From Saprospiraceae bacterium (GTDB lineage: Bacteria; Bacteroidota; Bacteroidia; Chitinophagales; Saprospiraceae), in the NCBI GenBank assembly GCA_021739645.1, contig JAIPBL010000016.1, positions 21,743-85,742 of the forward strand: a stretch of 64,000 nucleotides of DNA, in the 5' to 3' direction. Below the pieces are notes generated by a model that did no database searches, had not been told where the DNA came from, and was given only the letters and a program-made list of their open reading frames with translations. Shown here piece by piece: positions 54,109 to 62,747 of this stretch. A program made the position numbers and the translations under genes. Numbering within the stretch: position 1 is the stretch's first letter; every line of letters begins with the position of its first letter.

Positions 54109-55440
54109 TTACACCCCAAAAGGAAAGGTCTCCGGTATTTGGTGGCCGTCAGGTTGTATATGCAGCGGGTGTAGCGCGCTGGTCTCATCGAGGTATAAAA
54201 ATGCATCGTAGCGCCGTGGCATGAGGCTGGGCACGTAGTTGCCCACTTCATTGTCTGGGTGATAGACAACGCCAATGGCACGGTGCTCGAACTCCCGGTC
54301 GCCCAGTACTTTCATTACTTCGGGGGTCATCAGCATCAGGCGGTCGTAGCGGCCAGCTTGGTGCAGGAGGTGCTCCCAACTGCCAGGCTTTGCGGGAGGC
54401 ACGGGCATGCTCCGCATCACATCGTCCCATTTGTGGCCAGCTATCACGTGCCCTTCGTAGGAGCTAAAACCGATGGTAAAGACATTTTTCACCCCATACC
54501 GTTCCCGCACCAATTGCCCGACGTTGACCATGCCATATTGGCGCATGCTGGTGGCTCGTGCATCGCCGATATGGGTATTGTGTTCCCAGACAATGGCCTT
54601 GCCGGCCGGCTCATGAAATTCCATGAGTCGCTCCAGTGTTTCCATCATGTGCGTGTCCCGGATGTTCCAAGACCCTGGCCCAGACTGTATCATCGCCCGG
54701 TAATAGCGCTCTGCATTCACGGCCACATGGGCGTTTTGGCCCGTGTTCATCACGGCCTCATGGTCGGTGTTGTACTGCGGCATTTTGTAGAGCACCTCTT
54801 TCAGCATGTCCATCACTTCGGTTTCGCAGGAGGCAGGCACCCACTGGTCAACGGTTGCCCGGGCGTAGTCACTGCCTTCCTCGATGTAGGGTTCGAAGCA
54901 GACCCATGCTTTCTTGGCCGTTTCGGCGGCTGCCGGATCCACTTTTTCGAGGTAATTGATGATGGATGCCAGCGACTCCCACAGGCTGTAAACATCTAGG
55001 CCATAGAAGCCTACTTTTTTATTGGCGGGCAGATTGCGGTTGTGGGCATACAGCCATTCTGCCAGTGCCACTACCTCCCAATTTGCCCACATCCAGGTAG
55101 GCCAGCGATTGAAGGCGTGAAGCACCTCATGGGCAGATTCGCCACTTTCAGGATAATGTTTGATATACCTGTTCACCCGGTAGCAATCAGGCCAGTCGCC
55201 CTCGACAGCAATAAAGGAAAAGCCCTTTTCCTCAATCAACCGCTTGCTCAATTCCGTGCGCCAGGTGTAATACTCGTGCGTGCCATGTGATGCTTCGCCA
55301 AGCAATACACAGCGGGCGCTGCCGATGGCATCCATCAAGGCATCTATCGCTTTTTCGTCGTGCAGGGATATGGTGTTGTTTTTTAGGAAATCCGTGATGT
55401 TGAACACCCCGCCGTTGGGCTGTATGATAAAACTGGACAT
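54109..55440 (-). CDS. erythromycin esterase family protein
   Basis: The 443-residue protein of the EreA/EreB/succinoglycan-biosynthesis superfamily contains VLLGEASHGTHEYYTWRTEL (Glu49, His52) and WEHNTHIGDARATSM with the second catalytic His. Chromosomal members are frequent and most are not proven macrolide esterases. It is often found next to, or fused with, a phosphoribosyltransferase like the divergent gene at 55775. The start is the ATG at 55440. A resistance role cannot be inferred from sequence alone. Confidence 0.88.
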   Translation of the reverse strand: MSSFIIQPNGGVFNITDFLKNNTISLHDEKAIDALMDAIGSARCVLLGEASHGTHEYYTWRTELSKRLIEEKGFSFIAVEGDWPDCYRVNRYIKHYPESGESAHEVLHAFNRWPTWMWANWEVVALAEWLYAHNRNLPANKKVGFYGLDVYSLWESLASIINYLEKVDPAAAETAKKAWVCFEPYIEEGSDYARATVDQWVPASCETEVMDMLKEVLYKMPQYNTDHEAVMNTGQNAHVAVNAERYYRAMIQSGPGSWNIRDTHMMETLERLMEFHEPAGKAIVWEHNTHIGDARATSMRQYGMVNVGQLVRERYGVKNVFTIGFSSYEGHVIAGHKWDDVMRSMPVPPAKPGSWEHLLHQAGRYDRLMLMTPEVMKVLGDREFEHRAIGVVYHPDNEVGNYVPSLMPRRYDAFLYLDETSALHPLHIQPDGHQIPETFPFGV

Positions 55441-55774
55441 GGTATTTTTTAGCAAAAAAACGCCTGTCGCACGGTCATATACAATGATGACAATTAGGCG
55501 GTTCGATGAGAATAGTCATAGAATAATAAAGGCAGATATGGAGAAATTTAGATCCTCAAAATCCATTTCATGGAGACATTGCCATTGAGCAACATGTCGC
55601 TTGACGCTTTCCTAGCTATACCCGCTTTTCGTCCTGTTTTCTCACGGCAGTGGGGATAGTCGGCATAGTCCAAGGAACCGCTTCGCAATGGTTCGAGAAG
55701 CACCTCGTGAAGAAAAGGGAAACTAGTACGGTGAAATGACCCGAACTCCCATTTTTTTAACCAAAACAACAACC
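55441..55774. other. divergent spacer between the esterase and phosphoribosyltransferase genes
   Basis: This 334-bp region likely holds both promoters. I see no consensus -7 element, repeat or convincing short gene. Confidence 0.5.
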
Positions 55775-56410
55775 ATGTACTTCAAAAACAGACTTGACGC
55801 CGCCAGGCAACTGGTGCCTTTGCTAGAGAAATACCGGAACGAAAAAGGCGTGATACTGGCCGTGCCGCGCGGTGGCGTGCCCATCGGGCATTACCTGGCC
55901 AACTACTTTCGCTTTCCGCTGGAGCTGCTCCTAACCAAAAAGCTGGGGCATCCACTGCAGCCGGAGTTTGCCATTGGAGCAGTCACACTGGAGGACAGCT
56001 TCGTGAACGAAGGGTACAACTTGTCCCCCAGATTTATCGAAGATGAAATAAAGCGAATACGGGCCGAGCTGCAGAGGCGGTACGATGCTTTCATGGATGG
56101 CCGAAAGCCCATTGACCTAAAGGGCAAGACCGTCATCGTCGTTGATGATGGCATCGCCACGGGGCGTACCATCATGGCGGCCATCAAGTTGTTGCGCAAG
56201 CGCCAACCTAAGCGGCTGGTTGTGGCCGTACCGGTAGCGCCGCCTGAAACAGCTAGGGAGCTTAAACCACTGGTGGACGATTTCGTTTGTCTGCACATGC
56301 CAGCCTCATTTTTAGGTGTGGGCGGCTTCTATGAGGATTTCGAGCAGGTGGGAGACAGCGAGGTGATGGCGCTATTGCGAGAACTCAATTCAAGAAAAAT
56401 GGCGGCTTGA
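55775..56410 (+). CDS. phosphoribosyltransferase-domain protein
   Basis: The 211-residue type I phosphoribosyltransferase-fold protein has the PRPP loop VIVVDDGIATGRTI and an N-terminal VILAVPRGGVPIGHYLAN. The subgroup is common in bacteria, usually of unknown substrate, and is linked to erythromycin-esterase genes as here. The start is at 55775, after a poly-A-like leader; the frame is open from 55736. The stop codon lies inside a bidirectional terminator. Confidence 0.85.
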   Translation: MYFKNRLDAARQLVPLLEKYRNEKGVILAVPRGGVPIGHYLANYFRFPLELLLTKKLGHPLQPEFAIGAVTLEDSFVNEGYNLSPRFIEDEIKRIRAELQRRYDAFMDGRKPIDLKGKTVIVVDDGIATGRTIMAAIKLLRKRQPKRLVVAVPVAPPETARELKPLVDDFVCLHMPASFLGVGGFYEDFEQVGDSEVMALLRELNSRKMAA

Positions 56411-56426
56411 GGCCGCCATTTTTCTT
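56392..56426. terminator. bidirectional terminator between convergent genes
   Basis: A 15-bp perfect inverted repeat AAGAAAAATGGCGGC/GCCGCCATTTTTCTT has a 5-nt loop. Its arms supply A and T runs in both directions. It overlaps the phosphoribosyltransferase stop codon. Confidence 0.85.
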
Positions 56427-56433
56427 GTGTGTT

Positions 56434-57594
56434 TCAATACCTGTAAAGTGCGTTCACTGCGGAATAGGACATGGGAAGCGTCTGCCTATCTTGGAGATAA
56501 ACCTTTCCGCCATTCAGGAAAACTTTCACTGCGGCTAGATTTGTCAGGGAGGTATTGGTGAGGCTGTGCTCATTGTCCAGGCGGAGGGAAGCATCACGCG
56601 GGTCGTACACGCCCCAAACGTCTTCGTTTTTTGCTAAAAAAAGTGTGTCCACCCTGCCGGTGACTGCTGCCGGCACCACCTCGTGAATGTCGGTTGAGGT
56701 GCGCTCGGTGTCGTGGAACTGGGTGAAGCTGTCATATTTCCGTTGCCGCTCCTCGTCGAAATGGAATGCGAGCACCTCCCAGGCTTTCTGGTGGAGGTCA
56801 TCGGACGTGGACTGGGTTGGGTTGCCCACAATTGGCACTGGGTGGAGGTGCGGATAGGTGTTGGCTTCTTGGTAAATTGGGTAGAGGTAATCGAGCCCCG
56901 CAATGACCAAGGGCAAATTTCCGCTGCCGAGCATCGGGGCAATAAGACTGTCAATGGCGCGGAAATAGCGAAGGATTTCGTCTTTTTCATCCTCCTTCCA
57001 ATCGCCGTGGCCATGGAAAGTGGCCTGGGCATGGCCCCCGCTCTTCATGGTATGGTATCCAAGGGGCTGCTCCTGATAATCCTCGCCCACTACGGCTTCT
57101 ACCCCCCGTGGCAGCGGTTCCTCAAACAGGATTTCCTCGAAGCTTTCTCGGTCACCGTGGTACAGTTTCACGTTTTGAAGGCTGAGGGCAAGCAGGTAAA
57201 AATGGCCCGTACCCATGAACGTGGGCAGCAGCGGTGTCAAATAAAATTCGTGTGAGTGGTAAACGAAAGGCTCAAATTTTAGGGGTAGGGTATAGAACCG
57301 CAAAAAATCCTTGCTCAAGAAAACCGCTAGGCCCCCACTGGTCTGGTGCCGCCAAAATTTGGCATTTTGGAGCAAGCCCTTGGCGGGGGACATGAATTCT
57401 TGCGCTTCTTTTGGGGCCATTCCGCTACCTACCAATTCCTTTTCTATTTGAGCGATTTTGTTTTTGAATGCAATTTGGTCCACGTGCTTGAGCACCTCCT
57501 CGCCGCGCTGGTGGGTAGGCATGAAAATGGAAACACACCTTGCGCCGTGCACATCAGACAGTCGCTCTAGTTCCTTTTTTGTAAGTGCTGTCAT
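56434..57594 (-). CDS. baeRF3-like protein (bacterial archaeo-eukaryotic release-factor family)
   Basis: The 386-residue protein starts MTALTKKELERLSDVHGARC with SIFMPTHQRGEE, like the baeRF3-type proteins. It has a central RNase-E-like/eRF1-like fold and the C-terminal VDTLFLAKNEDVWGVYDP region. The family is predicted to act at the ribosome or in stalled-complex rescue, but no function is shown. It is encoded near stress genes, which agrees with a translational stress role. No GGQ-type catalytic motif is evident. Confidence 0.7.
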   Translation of the reverse strand: MTALTKKELERLSDVHGARCVSIFMPTHQRGEEVLKHVDQIAFKNKIAQIEKELVGSGMAPKEAQEFMSPAKGLLQNAKFWRHQTSGGLAVFLSKDFLRFYTLPLKFEPFVYHSHEFYLTPLLPTFMGTGHFYLLALSLQNVKLYHGDRESFEEILFEEPLPRGVEAVVGEDYQEQPLGYHTMKSGGHAQATFHGHGDWKEDEKDEILRYFRAIDSLIAPMLGSGNLPLVIAGLDYLYPIYQEANTYPHLHPVPIVGNPTQSTSDDLHQKAWEVLAFHFDEERQRKYDSFTQFHDTERTSTDIHEVVPAAVTGRVDTLFLAKNEDVWGVYDPRDASLRLDNEHSLTNTSLTNLAAVKVFLNGGKVYLQDRQTLPMSYSAVNALYRY

Positions 57595-57627
57595 GGCTTT
57601 TTTATGTTTATGTAACGGTTCTTGAAA

Positions 57628-57909
57628 TTAAAACTCCTCCAATGGCAAGGAAATATTCCCTTGCCGATTCACCTCTTCTTCTGTTTGTATAAAAAACATG
57701 GATTCCTCAGGGAACTCCTTCTCCACGATGGTCTTGACGCCTAGTTCTAGTTCCTCCATTAGGTTGTCGAACTCGGCATGAAGCGGGTGGAGCGTTGCTC
57801 CATGCGCTTCGATGTACTGCCGGATTTCATCTAAGGTTTTCCCTTCCAATTCGGGGTAGTCCACGGTGTCTATTTCAAATTCTGGGTAAATGAATTTGAC
57901 TTTCTTCAT
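57628..57909 (-). CDS. small conserved-looking protein of unknown function
   Basis: The 93-residue acidic protein has no signal or membrane helix and reads FIYPEFEIDTVDYPELEGKT then VEKEFPEESMFFIQTEEEVN. I recognise no family. It lies 33 bp downstream of the baeRF-like gene on the same strand and is probably co-transcribed with it. I start at the third in-frame ATG (57909); the frame also permits 57936. Confidence 0.5.
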   Translation of the reverse strand: MKKVKFIYPEFEIDTVDYPELEGKTLDEIRQYIEAHGATLHPLHAEFDNLMEELELGVKTIVEKEFPEESMFFIQTEEEVNRQGNISLPLEEF

Positions 57910-57985
57910 CAGGTACATCTTTATTTTGAGTCTCATTGCATTTGTTTTTTCAACTAACTTGGGTTTAGACTTTATTCGGATTTTG

Positions 57986-58624
57986 CTACTTTTTGTCGGC
58001 CTTTACTACGATGAAAGAACCTTCGCCATAGCCGTCTTTCGGTGATTGGCGTTCGTCGATGTCGTCCAGTTCGCCGAACAGGGTTTGGATAAAATCCAGG
58101 CTGGTAAAACCCGCTGCATTCAACAGTTTCTTTACCCGCTCAACGGTGTAGAAAGTGGCGTGCTCGTAAAAATGACTGAAACGCCGCCTTTGTTGGTAAG
58201 CTTGGCCTATCAGGCTGTCTTTTTCGATGAACCCAAGAATGACCGAGCCTTTGTGCTTCAACACCCGGTGCGCTTCCTTCAGGGCAGCCGCCAAATCGTC
58301 GAGGTGTTCGATGGTAACAAACAGCACGAAATCAAAGTGCAGGTCGCGGTAAGGCAGTTTTTCGGCCCTTCCGCCTATTGTCTCAACGCCCTTTTTTCGG
58401 GCAATGTCGCGCAGCCGGCTGGCTGGCTCCAACCCCTCTTTAATGCCCAGCGGCGCTGCAAAGCGCGCCGAGCCGAGCCCCACTTCGATGCCACTCACGT
58501 TTTCGCCGACTTTCAGCAATTGCATTTTGACGGCAGACAGCTCCGATTCGTAGGCCATGGGGTGCGCTTCGAACCATTGTTCATATTCTTCGGTATATTT
58601 TTGAAATGGCTTTATTTGTAACAT
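57986..58624 (-). CDS. SAM-dependent methyltransferase
   Basis: The 212-residue class I methyltransferase has the glycine-rich motif I region ISGIEVGLGSARFAAPLGI, motif II/III around GGRAEKLPYRDLHFDFVLFV and post-motif HRVLKHKGSVILGFI. It is closest to UbiE/Methyltransf_11-type enzymes. The substrate is unknown. It lies upstream of the small acidic protein gene on the same strand. Confidence 0.8.
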   Translation of the reverse strand: MLQIKPFQKYTEEYEQWFEAHPMAYESELSAVKMQLLKVGENVSGIEVGLGSARFAAPLGIKEGLEPASRLRDIARKKGVETIGGRAEKLPYRDLHFDFVLFVTIEHLDDLAAALKEAHRVLKHKGSVILGFIEKDSLIGQAYQQRRRFSHFYEHATFYTVERVKKLLNAAGFTSLDFIQTLFGELDDIDERQSPKDGYGEGSFIVVKADKK

Positions 58625-58795
58625 GGTGACTTGGTTTTTATTTGATCCTTTTTTACAAATAGAACACTTATGTTATTAAGAATAAATGATTTGGAACAGT
58701 TGTTTGTGTTGACAATAGTCACTTCCACACGGCAGCACTGACAAGGCCTTTGCCCCATACCATATACGCATATGGGTTGTTCTCATTATCGGCCA

Positions 58796-59518
58796 TCATT
58801 CCAATTTAAAAACACCCAACCCAATCGTCAGACGGATATATGGGGTGACCATCAGGCCAGGCTCGGGCGGCCCTTGTATTTCATCGTCTCCCTTCCAATC
58901 CCAACTCGGTACGCCCATCAGGCAGCCGGCATCCATTCCGGCAATGAAGCCACTCATTTTTTTCAAATTCTGCTTTCGGGTAACGACGCTCTTGAAACTG
59001 ACACCAAGGTCGAACAGTGTTCCGCCGTACCTATAGGTCTTTTCCTTATCTGGTAAAATGGGTTCGAGTTGGTTGAACATTATACTGTGTTCCGTTGAGG
59101 TGTTTTTTATTTTTAGTGAGTAGCCAAAGCCGCCCACGCCAGCGTTGACCATAGCGAACGAAGTGTTTTTCTCGTAAAAACGGTAGCCCAACTTGAGGTA
59201 GCCGCCCCCTCCACGCTGCTTAACCTTGCCATTGGGGCTGCTTGCGGTGAACCCACCGAAGCCAAAGCCACCGCCACCAAGGCTGAACCGCCCAATCATA
59301 GTGTAGCCTTCGCCGCCAGCCTGTATGTCTAACGGAGTGGGCTCATAGTCCGGGCCAACCACTGTGGGTTCCTGTAAATAGCCAATAACGTCTTGGGCAA
59401 AAACGTACGTAGCACCGATCATGAAGTGCCCGCCACCACCGCCCACGATGTAACGGTTTTGGCCAAAGGCGGGAAAGACGAAGAGTAGCGTGAAAATGAG
59501 CAGTGTCAGTTTTTTCAT
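58796..59518 (-). CDS. secreted/outer-membrane glycine-rich protein
   Basis: The 240-residue protein has a signal peptide (LTLLIFTLLFVFPAFGQ) and glycine-rich beta-strand-like repeats (YIVGGGGGHFMIGATY, SLGGGGFGFGGF, GGGGYLKLGYRFY) ending in a probable barrel terminus (PYIRLTIGLGVF). Outer-membrane location is inference. A 9-bp inverted repeat places the start codon in a hairpin arm. Confidence 0.65.
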   Translation of the reverse strand: MKKLTLLIFTLLFVFPAFGQNRYIVGGGGGHFMIGATYVFAQDVIGYLQEPTVVGPDYEPTPLDIQAGGEGYTMIGRFSLGGGGFGFGGFTASSPNGKVKQRGGGGYLKLGYRFYEKNTSFAMVNAGVGGFGYSLKIKNTSTEHSIMFNQLEPILPDKEKTYRYGGTLFDLGVSFKSVVTRKQNLKKMSGFIAGMDAGCLMGVPSWDWKGDDEIQGPPEPGLMVTPYIRLTIGLGVFKLE

Positions 59519-59744
59519 GGCATTTTTTTTTGGTGAGAAATGCCATTCTTCAAAAAAGGAGAGGAAGTGAAATTGCTGCTTACAAAGAAAGTATTTGACA
59601 GTTTAAGCGCCAATGATGCTTGTCATCGGGCAGGGTGAGATTAGTGGCAATGGTTCAGGCTGCATGATTTTCATCAAAGGTAAATTAAGAAATCTCACCA
59701 ACGACTGCTGACATCCTTCATCAACAATTAGCAGCACAAGGCTT

Positions 59745-59752
59745 TAAATTTG
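59745..59752 (+). promoter_or_regulatory. possible -7 element (TAAATTTG) of the HhH gene
   Basis: This is an exact TAnnTTTG match, 56 nt before the start codon at 59809. No good -33 element is present. Confidence 0.35.
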
Positions 59753-59808
59753 AATACCCCATATTCTGCGTTTATGGCGGTTTGGCGCATAATCAAAATT
59801 CAATAGCC

Positions 59809-60735
59809 ATGATCTACCAATCAATTTCCAATCGGCAAATCTCACAGTTGTTGAATGAGATCGCCAACCTCCTCGAAGTACAGGGTGCCAACCCACACCG
59901 TATTCGGGCCTACCGACGCGCTGCAGGCACGGTGCTTCAGCGAGAAGGATTACTTTCAGACATCGTAGCAAGGGGTGACGGAGTAGCCCTGGAGTCCATA
60001 CCCGGCATTGGCGAGGGCTTATCCCGCACCATCGAAGAATACGTGAAAACAGGAAAATCGCAACTGCTCCAGCGCCTCATGGGCGAAGTGACACCGGAGG
60101 AAGTCTTCGAGCAAGTCCCAGGTATCGGGCCCGAACTTGCCCAGCGCATTGTGGTGGAGCTGGGACTTAGAACCCTGGAAGACCTAGAGCAGGCCGCCCA
60201 CGATGGCCGTTTGAAGCAGGTCGGTGGCTTTGGGAAAAAAAGAGTGGAGGCCATACAGACGAGCCTTGCCGGAATGCTGAGCGGCTATGCCCGGCGCAGT
60301 GCCATGCGGGCAATTCCAGCAGAGAGCCGCCCCGTATTCCGCCCGGCACTTGACCTGTTGCTAGCGGTGGATTCAGCGTATCGTCAAAAAGCCGAAGCGG
60401 GCGAACTGAAAAAAATTGCCCCAAAACGCTTTAACCCCAAAAATGAAACTTGGCTGCCCATTTACCACATCGACATGGACGAATGGGCCTTTACGGCGCT
60501 GTTTTCCAATACCGCCCGTGCCCACCAGCTCCACAAAACAAACGATTGGGTAGTTATTTTCTATGAAAAGGACGGGAGGGAAGACCAAGCCACAGTGGTG
60601 ACAGAAACGAGCGGCCCCTTGGTTGGCAAGCGCGTGGTGCGCGGACGGGAGGAGGAATGCAAGCGCTTCTATGAGAGTCACCTCGGCAAATACTTTCCCG
60701 TTGTTTCCCTGACACGGGTTCCCACTCAGTTATAA
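59809..60735 (+). CDS. helix-hairpin-helix protein related to the N-terminal part of DNA polymerase X
   Basis: The 308-residue protein begins with the PolX-type N-terminal region (ISQLLNEIANLLEVQGANPH-RIRAYRRAA) and two helix-hairpin-helix units (LESIPGIGEGLSRTIEEY, FEQVPGIGPELAQRIVVE), then GGFGKKRVEAIQ. The polymerase palm with its DxD motif and the PHP domain of bacterial PolX are absent. Instead there is about 120 residues of unassigned beta-rich sequence (WLPIYHIDMDEWAFTALFSN). It probably binds DNA ends or gaps without polymerising. The start is the ATG at 59809; an upstream in-frame codon is unlikely. Confidence 0.8.
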   Translation: MIYQSISNRQISQLLNEIANLLEVQGANPHRIRAYRRAAGTVLQREGLLSDIVARGDGVALESIPGIGEGLSRTIEEYVKTGKSQLLQRLMGEVTPEEVFEQVPGIGPELAQRIVVELGLRTLEDLEQAAHDGRLKQVGGFGKKRVEAIQTSLAGMLSGYARRSAMRAIPAESRPVFRPALDLLLAVDSAYRQKAEAGELKKIAPKRFNPKNETWLPIYHIDMDEWAFTALFSNTARAHQLHKTNDWVVIFYEKDGREDQATVVTETSGPLVGKRVVRGREEECKRFYESHLGKYFPVVSLTRVPTQL

Positions 60736-60737
60736 AG

Positions 60738-60780
60738 CAAAACAGAACGGTCGTTTTGCATCGCCGTTCTATTTTGTTTT
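60738..60780. terminator. terminator between convergent HhH and dodecin genes
   Basis: AGAACGG/CCGTTCT stem (60744-60750 and 60764-60770) with extra A/T pairing, followed by ATTTTGTTTT. Confidence 0.65.
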
Positions 60781-60807
60781 ACAGCTTCAGATAACTCCCA
60801 AGCTCAC

Positions 60808-61011
60808 TTATTGCATGATGGAAAACGTCAGTTTTCCAGTTACTCGGTACTCAACGACTTTGTTGTTCTCAACTTTTGCGGACATGTCTTTGATGTAAAT
60901 GGAGCGAATGCCTTTTAGTGTCTTCGAGGCTTCGGTTACCATCGTTTGGGAGGCATCTTCCCAGCTTTTGGTGGAGCTGCCCATTAATTCGATTACTTTT
61001 AATACTGACAT
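60808..61011 (-). CDS. dodecin (flavin-storage protein)
   Basis: The 67-residue protein fits dodecins: VLKVIELMGSSTKSWEDA, the TLKGIRSIYIKDMSAKVE helix-strand, and VVEYRVTGKLTF. Dodecins form 12-subunit shells that bind riboflavin or FMN and protect them from light and oxygen. It lies 148 bp downstream of the ECF sigma gene on the same strand, which could co-regulate them. Confidence 0.9.
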   Translation of the reverse strand: MSVLKVIELMGSSTKSWEDASQTMVTEASKTLKGIRSIYIKDMSAKVENNKVVEYRVTGKLTFSIMQ

Positions 61012-61159
61012 GGTTATGATGTTTTAGTTATGGTTGAAGGGGAAATGACCAGACAGGTTGCCTTCCCATTTTCCCAAGATTATGTTTGTGAATGGTCAAA
61101 AATTATTGGTGTATCGGATTACACAGCGTTGAGCGCAAGATTGCCTTCAGGCATGCAGG

Positions 61160-61684
61160 CTATGCTCGCCTGAAATCCACCGTGCCATAATAGCGGCGGA
61201 TAATGTCTTTCATTTTTTTTCGGGCGAAAAAAATTCGACTTTTCACGGTACCAATGGGCATGCCCAATGTCTCGGATATTTCTTTGTATTGGTATCCTTC
61301 AAAAAACATTTCAAAAGGCGTTCGCTGGTCCGGGGTAATGGCGCTGAACATCTGGTCGAATTCGTCCAGCATCAGCATTGTGCTGCCCTCGTTGTATACC
61401 GTATGATTGATTGGATAGGCTAGATTTCCCTCCACCTCTTGCTCCATTTTAATATGGGAACGGCTTCTGCGGTATTGGTTGATGAATTTGTTCCGCATGA
61501 TGGTGGTGAGCCAAGCCTTGAAATTAGTGTTGACCCTGAACTTTTCTTTGTTGGCAAAGGCCCGCATCAAGGTTTCTTGGCAAAGGTCTTTGGCATCCTC
61601 CTGATTTTGTGTCAGCTTCAATGCGAACGCAAAAAGTGGACGCTCAACAGGTTTGAACTGGCACATGAATTCGGTTGCTGTCAT
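61160..61684 (-). CDS. ECF sigma factor
   Basis: The 174-residue ECF sigma factor has region 2 (LKLTQNQEDAKDLCQETLMR, NFKAWLTTIMRNKFINQYRR) and region 4 (QRTPFEMFFEGYQYKEISET, LGMPIGTVKSRIFFARKKMK). No anti-sigma gene is adjacent. A run of 13 T's (61700-61712) lies just upstream of the start on the coding side as poly-A, which could affect expression by slippage. The dodecin gene lies downstream. Confidence 0.9.
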   Translation of the reverse strand: MTATEFMCQFKPVERPLFAFALKLTQNQEDAKDLCQETLMRAFANKEKFRVNTNFKAWLTTIMRNKFINQYRRSRSHIKMEQEVEGNLAYPINHTVYNEGSTMLMLDEFDQMFSAITPDQRTPFEMFFEGYQYKEISETLGMPIGTVKSRIFFARKKMKDIIRRYYGTVDFRRA

Positions 61685-62077
61685 GGCATTTGGTTTCGCT
61701 TTTTTTTTTTTTGAACATAGACAACCTTAGTACACCCGCATATCATGCCACAAAGAAAGTGTGCGAAGCCCCGCAGGCCAATGATGATAGTCAGTCACAC
61801 ATGGTGATTTTAGCTTACACTGCCCGTCTTTGTCCGACGTCGTGGTGGCAGGTCTTTTTCTAAAAACCACTTCCAAGTCTTGTTGAAAAAACGACCTTCT
61901 TCTCCAGCAGTGGCGTGCTTGACTCAAATTCCGGCCATGGGCTTTTTTTGTTTTAGCGCAAAAAAGTAGCCTGTTTCAAAAAACAGCATTGGCAAAATGA
62001 ACCTCCGAAGCTAGGCGAATCTTTGCCGGAACACTGGGGGGAGTGGTGATTGGATTGCTATATGTTTTGTATTTATT
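61685..62077. other. 393-bp intergenic region without a supported gene
   Basis: It contains the T13 tract at 61700-61712. Short reading frames here show no recognisable product. I see no repeat or terminator of note. Confidence 0.4.
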
Positions 62078-62545
62078 TTATGGCTCGCTGGCTATTTTGA
62101 AACGATTTCGCACAATTGGCAGCAGCGTCACCCCTGTAATTAGAACTCCCAATGCACCATAAACCAGCTGGAGTGTGTCCACTTCGCCGCCACTGATCAT
62201 AGAGATTTGAACCCCAATCCATACCGTCAGGCCGATGCCGGAAAAAAGCGAAAGTGCCCAAGCCCACAGGTAGTTCTGCAAAAAAGAGAAACGAATCAGC
62301 GGCTTTCTTGGGCGCTGTAAAATCAGGCCCAAACCTGCAATGGTTGGCAGTATGCCATTAACCAATAGCAAAATGAATCCCGGTATTAGGTAATCGCTGA
62401 ACGGGGTGCCTTGCAGCATTTCGATGGGCATTTTTATTTTTGAGCCCGATGGGTCGGATATAAGCATATAGCTGCCATAATAAGCGCCAATTGCATTGAA
62501 AAACAAGAGGAAGATAAGCAGCCAATTGGGGAGAAGCTTGAGCAT
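62078..62545 (-). CDS. four-helix membrane protein of unknown function
   Basis: The 155-residue protein has about four membrane helices (LLPNWLLIFLLFFNAIGAYY, DYLIPGFILLLVNGILPTIA, LWAWALSLFSGIGLTVWIGV, VYGALGVLITGVTLLPIV). No motif is recognised. The start is ATG 62545, before the first hydrophobic helix. The preceding gene on the same strand encodes a beta-barrel, with an inverted repeat between them. Confidence 0.6.
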   Translation of the reverse strand: MLKLLPNWLLIFLLFFNAIGAYYGSYMLISDPSGSKIKMPIEMLQGTPFSDYLIPGFILLLVNGILPTIAGLGLILQRPRKPLIRFSFLQNYLWAWALSLFSGIGLTVWIGVQISMISGGEVDTLQLVYGALGVLITGVTLLPIVRNRFKIASEP

Positions 62546-62580
62546 ATATTTAGTGTAAATCTTTTCTTCAGGATATAACA

Positions 62581-62652
62581 GCAAACGGCAATAGACTTAC
62601 GACAACCTGTTGGATACACCAAACCAATGCCTGTAACCTATTGCCGTTTTGC
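62581..62652. repeat. 15-bp inverted repeat with long loop
   Basis: GCAAACGGCAATAG (62581-62594) pairs with CTATTGCCGTTTTGC (62638-62652) with one bulged base. It lies between two minus-strand genes. It has no T-run, so a regulatory hairpin or repeat remnant is possible. Confidence 0.55.
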
Positions 62653-62747
62653 TTTCACAACTCCTCTAAAACCACTACTCATGACCGAGGTTATTTCGGA
62701 GCATAATGCTCGTCGAATACCCCGCAAACGGAAACTATCTACATAAG

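Noticed and set aside
54109..55440. Macrolide-resistance gene
   Set aside because: Only the superfamily is recognisable; most chromosomal members are not proven macrolide esterases, so no resistance is claimed.
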